Origin: Mycobacterium sp. 1554424.7
Lineage (GTDB): Bacteria; Actinomycetota; Actinomycetes; Mycobacteriales; Mycobacteriaceae
Assembly: GCF_001665295.1 (NCBI RefSeq)
Contig: NZ_LZSE01000007.1
Location: 1 to 64,000 of the forward strand
DNA: 64,000 nt
Reading direction: 5' to 3'
The notes under the pieces are model-generated. The model was not told where the DNA came from. It made no database searches and saw nothing but the letters and a program-made list of their open reading frames with translations. Position 1 is the stretch's first letter. Each line of letters starts with the position of its first letter. Made by a program: the position numbers and the translations under genes. Below are positions 17,749-24,446 of this stretch, in pieces.

Positions 17749-17778
17749 ATGGTTTTCAATATGTTGGTCATCGCGTGC

Positions 17779-17784
17779 TACCCT
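17779..17784 (+). promoter_or_regulatory. cspA: -10 element TACCCT of cspA
   Basis: TACCCT matches TANNNT. A start site six or seven bases later would fall at about 17791, exactly where the 5'-end hairpin begins, giving a leader of about 46 bases. No convincing -35 box is visible. Confidence 0.4.
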
Positions 17785-17790
17785 GGCCGC

Positions 17791-17813
17791 TTGGATGTTT
17801 TTGGTACATCCAA
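17791..17813 (+). promoter_or_regulatory. cspA: Hairpin at the predicted 5' end of cspA mRNA
   Basis: TTGGATGT at 17791-17798 pairs perfectly with ACATCCAA at 17806-17813 across a seven-base U-rich loop. At the extreme 5' end of a cold-shock mRNA such a stem could affect stability or translation with temperature. The structure is seen; the role is inferred. Confidence 0.5.
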
Positions 17814-17836
17814 TTTGAAATGAGAGAAGTAAGTAA

Positions 17837-18040
17837 ATGGCACAGGGAACTGTGAAGTGGTTTAACGGTGACAAGGGCTTCGGCTTCATCACCCCTGACG
17901 ACGGCGAGAAGGACCTCTTCGTCCACTACTCCGAGATCCAGGGCAACGGCTACCGCACCCTCGAGGAGAACCAGCGGGTTCAGTTCGAGGTCGGGCAGGG
18001 AGCCAAAGGCCCTCAGGCAGTTGGAGTCGCAGCCGTCTAA
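17837..18040 (+). CDS. cspA: Cold shock protein CspA
   Basis: A 67-residue cold-shock-domain protein that binds single-stranded RNA and DNA and acts as an RNA chaperone. The opening [15 protein letters not shown] contains RNP1 and LFVHYSEI contains RNP2. It matches M. tuberculosis CspA in length and in the LEENQ and KGPQA segments. GAGAGAAG before the ATG serves as ribosome-binding site. The gene is bracketed by a 5' hairpin and a very strong terminator, so it is a single-gene unit. Confidence 0.95.
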   Translation: MAQGTVKWFNGDKGFGFITPDDGEKDLFVHYSEIQGNGYRTLEENQRVQFEVGQGAKGPQAVGVAAV

Positions 18041-18056
18041 GAAACTCACAAACCTG

Positions 18057-18094
18057 ACAGTGGGCTGGTGCGGTTATTCGCACCAGCCCACTGT
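18057..18094 (+). terminator. Strong hairpin terminator after cspA
   Basis: A perfect 16-base stem (18057-18072 with 18079-18094) closes a six-base loop, GTTATT, 16 bases after the cspA stop. It is followed by GTTTC rather than a long U run, as is usual in mycobacteria. The symmetric stem could also serve the convergent DUF167 gene ending at 18106. Confidence 0.85.
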
Positions 18095-18105
18095 GTTTCA
18101 TCCAC

Positions 18106-18336
18106 TCAACGGCTCACGCGGAAACGCTTGATCCGTGACGTCGTTCCGGACACCAATTCGACTCGGCTTCTTGGCAATTGAAGGTGCTCGGCCAGTAATC
18201 GGGCGACGGCCTCGTTGGCCTTGCCGTCCACCGCCCGCTCCCAGACGTAGATCGTCAGCTCACCATCAGGACCGACTTCGACGAGCGGTCCCCTTCGGCT
18301 GCCGGGCTTGACCTTGACGACGAGGGAGTCGTTCAC
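18106..18336 (-). CDS. DUF167 (YggU-like) protein
   Basis: A 76-residue protein of the DUF167/UPF0235 family, small alpha-beta proteins of unknown function found in all domains of life. The signature VVKVKPGSRRGPLVEV near the start and VDGKANEAVARLLAEHL in the middle are clear, with a basic C-terminus. GTG 18336 gives the normal family length; GTG 18390 or codons further up are possible but would overlap the divergent gene. No strong ribosome-binding site is visible for any start. Confidence 0.75.
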   Translation of the reverse strand: MNDSLVVKVKPGSRRGPLVEVGPDGELTIYVWERAVDGKANEAVARLLAEHLQLPRSRVELVSGTTSRIKRFRVSR

Positions 18337-18445
18337 GCGGAAATAGGCTACCGGCCCGGACTCGTGCGTCGACTCACGGAAATCGTTCACGCGGTTGTCG
18401 GTGGCTGGTGTTATGCCTGTTCGCAGACGGCAGATTGGAGTCGGA

Positions 18446-19279
18446 ATGGATAGCACAGTGCGGGCCGAGCGCGGCGAGCGTTTCCGTCGCCTCCATGAGG
18501 GCGACGAGATCCTGGTGCTCCCGAATCCCTGGGACATCGGCACCGCCCGGTTGTTCGCCAACCTCGGGTTTCAAGGGCTGGCGACCACCAGTGCGGGACT
18601 GGCGTTTTCGTTGGGTCGACGCGACGGCGATGGCGCTGTCAGCAGAAACGAAACACTCGAGCACGTGCGGACCATCGTCGACGCGACGCCGTTGCCGGTG
18701 ACCGCGGATCTGGAGAACGGCTTCGGAGCGTCACCTGAGACTGTGGCAGAGACAGTGCGTCTCGCGGGCGAGGTCGGCCTGGCGGGAGCCTCGATCGAAG
18801 ACGCAACATACCGGCCCGACGACCCGATCTTTCACCGCGAGCTGGCGATCGAACGAATCCAGGCCGCCGTGGACGCCGCGCGGTCCCTGCCCTACCCCTT
18901 CACCCTGACGGCTCGCTGCGAGAACTTCATCCGCGGCCGACCCGACCTCGACGACACGCTGTCAAGGTTGCAGGCCTTCGAAGCCGCCGGCGCCGACGTG
19001 CTTTACGCGCCGGGCTTGCCCGACGAAGCAGCCCTTCGCCTCGCGTGCAGCAGCGTTTCCAAGCCGCTGAACTACGTTGCCGGCATCGGTCCGGCCCGGT
19101 TCACCGTCGCCGAACTCAAGGAGTTCGGGGTGCGTAGGGTGACGATCGGCACCTCGTTTTGCCGTGCCGCCCTGACCGCCGTCGTTCGTGCCGCGCGTGA
19201 AGTGCTCGACAGCGGGTCGTTCAACTATCTCGAAGGCGTGCACAGCGTGGCCGAGTTCAACGCTCTCATCGATCCCTGA
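18446..19279 (+). CDS. Isocitrate lyase/PEP mutase-family carbon-carbon lyase
   Basis: A 277-residue protein of the ICL/PEP mutase superfamily, TIM-barrel enzymes that cleave or form C-C or P-C bonds in 2-oxo or hydroxy acids with magnesium. Family segments are GLATTSAGLAFSLG, the metal-binding DLENGFG, the following ASIEDAT, and TARCENF. The catalytic cysteine loop of true isocitrate lyases (KKCGH) is absent, so it is not AceA. Similar proteins are found as oxaloacetate decarboxylase-like or methylisocitrate lyase-like enzymes; the substrate here is unknown. GGAG lies five bases before ATG 18446. Confidence 0.8.
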   Translation: MDSTVRAERGERFRRLHEGDEILVLPNPWDIGTARLFANLGFQGLATTSAGLAFSLGRRDGDGAVSRNETLEHVRTIVDATPLPVTADLENGFGASPETVAETVRLAGEVGLAGASIEDATYRPDDPIFHRELAIERIQAAVDAARSLPYPFTLTARCENFIRGRPDLDDTLSRLQAFEAAGADVLYAPGLPDEAALRLACSSVSKPLNYVAGIGPARFTVAELKEFGVRRVTIGTSFCRAALTAVVRAAREVLDSGSFNYLEGVHSVAEFNALIDP

Positions 19280-19334
19280 TGGCGCACCGATGCAGAGCAT
19301 CAATCCGCGGGCTCGTTGCTCGAAGCCGCCGGTG

Positions 19335-19763
19335 TCACGACGTGTCGGCTCGTGCGCGCAACCATCGCCACCAAATCGGTGGGTGCCGAAGGAGCGTGGG
19401 CAGGATCGTGAGGGGATCGAAATAGGTGACGCGCTCGATCGCCTTGCCATCGTGCAGCACCAGCCGGTTCACGTTGGGCCATTCAATAATGCGGCCCCCA
19501 ACCCGGGCATGAAGCCGGAACTCGATGAAAACGAGGTCGCCGTCTCCGCACCATCGGTCGACGTGGCCCCGTAAGTCTGGAAGGCAGCACCAGACGCGTT
19601 TGAACTCCGCCTGCGCGGCTTCGATCCCGATCATCCGGCCCACGAGAGGTTGCACGAGAACCACATCGTGGTGCAGAAGTTCCGGCAGCCGTTGCGGTGA
19701 CGGGTCGTGCCAGAAGCCGGCGAACTTGGTGACGAACTCTTCAGGGGCGGAGCGCTGGTTCAC
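19335..19763 (-). CDS. SnoaL/NTF2-like protein
   Basis: A 142-residue cone-shaped-fold protein of the SnoaL/NTF2-like superfamily, which includes cyclases, epoxide hydrolases and binding proteins. The N-terminal helix, the LLHHDVVLVQPLVGRMIG pocket segment and RLVLHDGKAIERVTYFDP near the end are typical. No catalytic residue can be assigned with confidence. GTG 19763 is preceded by GGGGGA. It is convergent with the lyase gene. Confidence 0.65.
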   Translation of the reverse strand: MNQRSAPEEFVTKFAGFWHDPSPQRLPELLHHDVVLVQPLVGRMIGIEAAQAEFKRVWCCLPDLRGHVDRWCGDGDLVFIEFRLHARVGGRIIEWPNVNRLVLHDGKAIERVTYFDPLTILPTLLRHPPIWWRWLRARADTS

Positions 19764-19838
19764 TCCCCCACGATGCCAACCCGTTTGCTGCCATCGCGAC
19801 GCATGACACTGCTAACAACCGCCAACCCGACGGGCTGA

Positions 19839-20231
19839 TTAGCCGGCCGGCGGCACCAGCGGGGGACGGCACGCGTTGGACGTCGGATCCCACCACCAAC
19901 CGTTGTCGCACGCCAGCGGCTGCGGGCCGACACCGAGCGGGCGGCACAAGTTCGCCGTCGGGTCCCACCACTGCCCCGCGTCACAGGCCAAGGGCTGCGG
20001 CCCGACGCCCACTGGCCGGCACACGTTAGCCGTCGGGTCCCACCACTGGCCCGGGTCGCATCCAAGCGGTATCGGTGCCCCCGCGGGTCGACACATGTTG
20101 GCCTTCGCGTCCCACCACTCGCCGTTCGCGCAGTCGGCCCGGCTCACCGCCGGCATCGCGATCGTCACGGCCGCCATCGACGCCAACGCCACGGCCGCGG
20201 CGGACACCGCACGGGTAATCAACGTCTTCAT
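19839..20231 (-). CDS. Secreted Cys/Trp tandem-repeat protein, unknown function
   Basis: A 130-residue protein with a Sec signal peptide (about 1-33, ending AVSRAD). The whole mature part is four tandem copies of a unit of about 25 residues with the pattern C-(D/A)-x-G-x-W-W-D-x-x-x-N-x-C-R-P, spaced by VGVGPQPL-type linkers. Each unit carries two cysteines, probably paired outside the cell, and two or three tryptophans. I do not recognise a named family. Tryptophan-rich disulphide repeats suggest binding to carbohydrate or peptidoglycan, but this is a guess. GGGGGAGG precedes the ATG. Confidence 0.75.
   Translation of the reverse strand: MKTLITRAVSAAAVALASMAAVTIAMPAVSRADCANGEWWDAKANMCRPAGAPIPLGCDPGQWWDPTANVCRPVGVGPQPLACDAGQWWDPTANLCRPLGVGPQPLACDNGWWWDPTSNACRPPLVPPAG
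19842..20132 (-). repeat. Four 75-base coding repeats
   Basis: The mature region of the preceding gene is four tandem units of about 75 bases. The two central units are nearly identical, with WWDPTAN and CRP repeated, which suggests recent internal duplication; the first and last units are more divergent. Confidence 0.75.
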
Positions 20232-20334
20232 TTCGAGCCTCCCCCAGTCGGCATATGCATCAATCGAAACCGAGCCGAAGCATCGAGGTCAAGGCCGAAG
20301 CCGGCACCGCTCCGGCGGGGCTAGCGTGAATGCT

Positions 20335-20784
20335 GTGACCGTTGCTCCTCAACACTCGGATGATGAAGCCGATATTCGACAGCGAACCGACCAGCTGGCC
20401 GGCGCGATCCGCGCCGCGGATCTCGAAGCCGTGATGGCCATTTACGCCCCTGATGTCGTGTCGTTCGACATCGAACCGCCCCTACAACACGTGGGGACAG
20501 AAGCGAAACGGCGAAACTGGCGGCGCGTCTTCGCCGCGTACGAGCACCCGCTCGGCTACGAGATTCGCGACCTCACCATCACCGTCGGCGGCGACGTGGC
20601 ATTTGCGCACAGCCTGAATCGGCTCAGCGGCACGCTCAAGAGTGGAACGACGACCGCCGGCTTCTGGGTCAGGGCGACAACGTGCTTCCGCAAGCTCGAT
20701 GGCCAGTGGTTCATCGCGCACGACCACGTGTCGGTGCCTTTGGAGGTGACGAGCGGCGCAGGGCTGCTGAATCTGGAGCCGTGA
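20335..20784 (+). CDS. SnoaL-like / SgcJ-type NTF2-fold protein
   Basis: A 149-residue protein of the NTF2-like superfamily, similar in layout to SgcJ/EcaC-type proteins. It has an N-terminal helix LAGAIRAADLEAVMAIYAPDV, seen as LAGAIRA and MAIYAPDV, the middle GGDVAFAHSLNRLSGT strand and a final DGQWFIAHDHVSVP. Role unknown. GTG 20335 is taken as start because TAGCGT lies exactly seven bases before it, the leaderless arrangement; GTG 20326 is a second in-frame choice. Divergent from the Cys/Trp repeat gene. Confidence 0.7.
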   Translation: MTVAPQHSDDEADIRQRTDQLAGAIRAADLEAVMAIYAPDVVSFDIEPPLQHVGTEAKRRNWRRVFAAYEHPLGYEIRDLTITVGGDVAFAHSLNRLSGTLKSGTTTAGFWVRATTCFRKLDGQWFIAHDHVSVPLEVTSGAGLLNLEP

Positions 20785-20877
20785 GCCGATTGGCAGTAGT
20801 TGGCAGTTCCTCGGCTACACCTGGCAGCGGCCATGAGGTGCGATGACAGAAACGGAACGCGCCAGGAGGAAACCGAC

Positions 20878-21723
20878 ATGCCACAGCTCGCACTTCGGCA
20901 AGCCACCATCGACTACCAGGAATTCGGGCCGCAGGATTCGGCACACCCGCCCGTGCTGTTCGTCCACGGCATCCTGGTCGATGGGCAACTGTGGCGCGCG
21001 GTCGCCGACGGCCTGGCGCGCCGGGGTTTCCGCTGCATCGTGCCGACGTGGCCGCTGGGCTCGCACACCATCCCCGTCAAAGACGCCACCGCGCTATCGC
21101 TGCCCGGCGTCGCGGAGATGGTCAACGACGCGCTCGTCGCCCTCGACCTCTCCGACGTGACGCTGGTCGGCAGCGACACCGGAGGCGGGATATGCCAACT
21201 GGTCGTCGACGCACACCCGGAGCGGATCGGCCGTCTCGTGCTCACCAACTGCGACGCCTTCGACAAGTGCCCGCCCTTCCCCTTCGACGTCGCGTTTGCG
21301 GTGCTTCGCGGCCCCGCCTCGATCAAGGCGCTGGCCCAACCACTGCGGTTCCGCGCAGTGCGGCAATCGCTGTTCGGATTCGGCCTGCTTGTCAGCAAGG
21401 CCGATCCGGACCTCACCTCGGCCTGGCTGCAGCCCTGCCTCGAGGACTCACGCATCCGCCGCGACATGGCGGCGTTGGCGCGCAGTGTGGGCCGCTTCGA
21501 TCTCACCGACGTGGCCACCCGCCTTCCCCGGTTCACCAAGCCCGTCACGCTGGTGTGGGGCCAACGGGACCGCTGCTTCACCCCGGGCCTGGGCCGACGC
21601 CTGGCCGGGTTGTTCAGCAACGCGAAACTGATCGAGGTGCCCGACGCGAAAACGTTTGTCGCCCTGGATCAGCCGGATGCGGTGATCGATGCGATAGCGG
21701 CAATCACCGCGGTGAGGGCCTAG
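20878..21723 (+). CDS. Alpha/beta hydrolase with Asp nucleophile
   Basis: A 281-residue alpha/beta hydrolase. The oxyanion segment is FVHGILVDGQLW. The nucleophile elbow reads GSDTGGG, so the nucleophile is aspartate, as in haloalkane dehalogenases and epoxide hydrolases, rather than serine. The acid is probably in LVWGQRDR near 223-230, but the usual C-terminal histidine is not obvious (the end reads DAKTFVALDQPD), so activity is uncertain. AGGAGG stands before ATG 20878. It begins a same-strand run with the DUF899 and SRPBCC genes, though 106 bases separate it from the next. Confidence 0.8.
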   Translation: MPQLALRQATIDYQEFGPQDSAHPPVLFVHGILVDGQLWRAVADGLARRGFRCIVPTWPLGSHTIPVKDATALSLPGVAEMVNDALVALDLSDVTLVGSDTGGGICQLVVDAHPERIGRLVLTNCDAFDKCPPFPFDVAFAVLRGPASIKALAQPLRFRAVRQSLFGFGLLVSKADPDLTSAWLQPCLEDSRIRRDMAALARSVGRFDLTDVATRLPRFTKPVTLVWGQRDRCFTPGLGRRLAGLFSNAKLIEVPDAKTFVALDQPDAVIDAIAAITAVRA

Positions 21724-21829
21724 CACCCCGGCGTCTGCCGGACTTTCGAGCGATGAGTTCCGGGCGCGCCACCAGTCATACCTAAGAGAACGGAGTAACC
21801 GACAGCGCTAACGAAAGAGGGTGGACCCG

Positions 21830-22519
21830 ATGCCTGATGCTCTACCACCAATCGTCGATCAGCAGACCTGGCGCGCCGCGCTCGATGAGCTGCGCAAGCG
21901 CGAGAAGGCCGCCACCCGGGAGCTCGACGCGATCGCCGCCCAACGGCGCCGGCTGCCGATGGTCGAATTGCCCGACTACACCCTGATCGGGGCCGACGGA
22001 CCAGTCCGCCTGGTGGATGTGTTCGGCGGCCGCTCGCAGCTCATCGTCTACCACCACATGTGGTCCGACGGCGCGGAGTGGCAGTGCGGTGGGTGCACGG
22101 GCTTCACGTCGCAGTTCACCCGGCTGGAGTTCCTCGACAACTACGACGCCCGCTTCGTCATCGTCACCAACGGGCCAATCGACGAGGCGCTCGCCTACAA
22201 GCGCAAGGTCGGCAACCGGATGGAGTGGTATTCGTCGTCGGAGAGCTCGTTCGGCGCCGACATGGACGCGCCGCCCGGCGGGGGCTTCGGCGTCAACGTG
22301 TTCCTGCGTGACGGCGACACCGTCTACCGCACCTGGCATACCAACGGGCGGGGCACCGAGCAGCTCAGCCACTCATTCGGGCTGATCGACATCCTGCCGT
22401 GGGGCCGGCAGGAGGAATGGCTCGATTCGCCTGAGGGTTGGCCCTCCCGGCCGACATACTCGGGTTGGCTGGACTCCCCCGATATCGCGCGCGCCTACGG
22501 AAGCCAGGAGGACGCATGA
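21830..22519 (+). CDS. DUF899 thioredoxin-like protein
   Basis: A 229-residue protein of the DUF899 family, predicted to have a thioredoxin-like fold. A coiled helix with RKREKAATRELDAIAAQRR opens the protein, followed by VELPDYTLIGADGPVRLVDVF, YHHMWSDGAEWQCGGC with a C-x-x-C pair, and a late WLDSPEGWPSRPTYSGWL. Function is unknown. AGAGG lies nine bases before ATG 21830; GTG 21821 is an alternative. Its stop overlaps the next start (ATGA), so the two are coupled. Confidence 0.85.
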   Translation: MPDALPPIVDQQTWRAALDELRKREKAATRELDAIAAQRRRLPMVELPDYTLIGADGPVRLVDVFGGRSQLIVYHHMWSDGAEWQCGGCTGFTSQFTRLEFLDNYDARFVIVTNGPIDEALAYKRKVGNRMEWYSSSESSFGADMDAPPGGGFGVNVFLRDGDTVYRTWHTNGRGTEQLSHSFGLIDILPWGRQEEWLDSPEGWPSRPTYSGWLDSPDIARAYGSQEDA

Positions 22520-22992
22520 CCACCACCGCCGAACGCTACGTCGCCACCCGCACCATCGCGGCGAGGCCGGAAGAGATTTTCGCGGTTCTCGCCGACCCCG
22601 CCCGCCACTGCACCACCGAGCCAACCGACTGGGTCCGCGATGCGGTGGACGCCGGGCCGATCACGGCCGAAGGGCAGATGTTCGCGATGAATATGTTTCT
22701 CACCCAGGCCGGCGGTGACTACGTGGTCCACAACGTCGTGAACGTGTTCGACAAGGACCGCGCGATCGGGTGGATGCCGGGCCAGCTCGACGACGCCGGC
22801 AACCACAATCCCGGCGGTTGGTTCTGGCGCTACGACCTCGCCGCGAACGGCGATGGCACCGACGTCACGCTCACATATGACTGGAGCGGTACGCCACCGG
22901 AGGTCCGCGAGCACATTGGCGAAATGCCCATCTTCGCCGAGGATTACCTCGCCGCATCGCTGGCGACGCTGGAACGGTCCGTCGTGGGTTAA
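22516..22992 (+). CDS. SRPBCC family protein, coupled to DUF899
   Basis: A 158-residue START-like protein. It shows the opening ATRTIAARPEEIFAVLADP strand and helix and a closing AEDYLAASLATLERSV helix typical of polyketide cyclase/SRPBCC proteins that hold small hydrophobic molecules. ATG 22516 overlaps the DUF899 stop by four bases. The pairing of a thioredoxin-like and a ligand-binding protein suggests a shared substrate; none can be named. Confidence 0.8.
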   Translation: MTTTAERYVATRTIAARPEEIFAVLADPARHCTTEPTDWVRDAVDAGPITAEGQMFAMNMFLTQAGGDYVVHNVVNVFDKDRAIGWMPGQLDDAGNHNPGGWFWRYDLAANGDGTDVTLTYDWSGTPPEVREHIGEMPIFAEDYLAASLATLERSVVG

Positions 22993-23237
22993 CGAACCTT
23001 CGGGTACGTCAAAGCCGAGTCGAACAAACTAATTTCCTGTGCGGGCAAGGAATGAAGACGGCCGGATCGAATATCGCGGATTTCACTTAAGCCACGTGCT
23101 TTTGATGCGCGTTTGCCCGAGAATCGGCACTCTCGAATTGGCCCCCCAGTTCGCGCCATCCGGTTTACTTTGGTAGAAATCCAAGCCAGGCTTCAGCGAC
23201 ATCTGGTCGGTGAATACAGCAGTCGGGAAGGCTCGCG

Positions 23238-24326
23238 ATGAGTTGGTTGGCGGCGTCGTGGCGACGGCCTGACCACTTCGACTGGCTGACCGGCTATCTG
23301 CAGGCGCACGGACTGAGCACTCCCACCCGCCGGATCATGGCGGGGGTGTCGGCCTCGCTGGCATTGTGGCCGGTAAACGTCCTGTGGGGAGTGACCCCGT
23401 TTTTCCCTGTCCTTTCGCTCGCGGCCGCGGTGCTGGCCGGATTGATCGGGCTGGCCATGGCGGCGCTGTGGCTGACCCGCTGGCCCACGCGCCGTCAATC
23501 GATCTTTTTCGCGATGACCGGCAGTGCGAGCATCGTGATCGGCTGCATAACGCAAACGCAACCGATCGTCGCGCTAATGGCATGCTCGGCCTTGGCCGTG
23601 TCGGGTGGCTACCTCGCCTTTTTCCACACCGCCCGGTACATGGTCGTGAATTTCTTGCTGGCCGGCGCGGCGGGCGCGATCGAGGTGGCCCGCATGGTCG
23701 CCGTCGGCGAAACGACGCTGGCCTTCACCGGTTACTTTCTCGTGCTCGAACTCAACGTGGTGGTGCCCTTCGCGATCCATATCGTCATCCGGACGCTGGG
23801 CGTGGATCTGTTACGCGCTGACCGAGACCCGCTCACCGGCCTACTGAATCGGCGCGCCTGCGACCGCGCCATCATCGGCCGGGTCCTTGCCGGCCATGAC
23901 CACATGTTCCTAGCCGTGGCCATGGTCGACCTCGACCACTTCAAAGCGGTCAACGACAGCCGAGGGCATGCCGCGGGCGACGAGGCGCTTGTCGCGGCGG
24001 CCCGCGCGCTGACCACCGTGTGCCAGGAGACCGCGGTCGTCGGCCGGGTCGGCGGAGAGGAATTCCTGATCGCAGACGTCGTAACGACACCGCGGCCCCA
24101 AGGCTGGGGTCACAAGTTCTGCGATGCGGTTGCGGCGATCCCTGCTTCGGTGACGGCCAGCGTCGGGACCGCGACCCTGGCGTTGCGCACCGTCGGTTGC
24201 GACGACGTGGAACAGGCGCTGCGCCAGCTGGTCGCCGACGCCGACACCGCCATGTACGAAGCCAAGAGATGCGGGGGAAACCAAGCGCGACATCATCGAT
24301 TCCCCACGCCGGCGACGATGTCCTGA
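23238..24326 (+). CDS. Membrane diguanylate cyclase (GGDEF)
   Basis: A 362-residue protein with an opening WRRPDHFDWLTGYL segment, about six membrane helices between 33 and 185, and a GGDEF domain starting at DPLTGLLNRRACD. The active-site signature GGEEF is at 272-276 and the preceding GTP-binding helix MVDLDHFKAVND is intact. The inhibitory-site position reads CQET, not RxxD. The short tryptophan-containing N-terminus resembles that of the cyclase at 8654-9799, suggesting paralogy. GGAAGG lies seven bases before the ATG. The gene stands alone after a 245-base gap. Confidence 0.9.
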   Translation: MSWLAASWRRPDHFDWLTGYLQAHGLSTPTRRIMAGVSASLALWPVNVLWGVTPFFPVLSLAAAVLAGLIGLAMAALWLTRWPTRRQSIFFAMTGSASIVIGCITQTQPIVALMACSALAVSGGYLAFFHTARYMVVNFLLAGAAGAIEVARMVAVGETTLAFTGYFLVLELNVVVPFAIHIVIRTLGVDLLRADRDPLTGLLNRRACDRAIIGRVLAGHDHMFLAVAMVDLDHFKAVNDSRGHAAGDEALVAAARALTTVCQETAVVGRVGGEEFLIADVVTTPRPQGWGHKFCDAVAAIPASVTASVGTATLALRTVGCDDVEQALRQLVADADTAMYEAKRCGGNQARHHRFPTPATMS

Positions 24327-24446
24327 CGGCGGACTCCCCCACCGCAGCGCGAAAAGTTAGATGCTGCGCGAATCGGCGCAAGCTGTCTTAGCCTGTCTAA
24401 GAGGCAGTTGCGCCTGCGACGAGGCGCGCGGGCGTGGGGATTCGAT

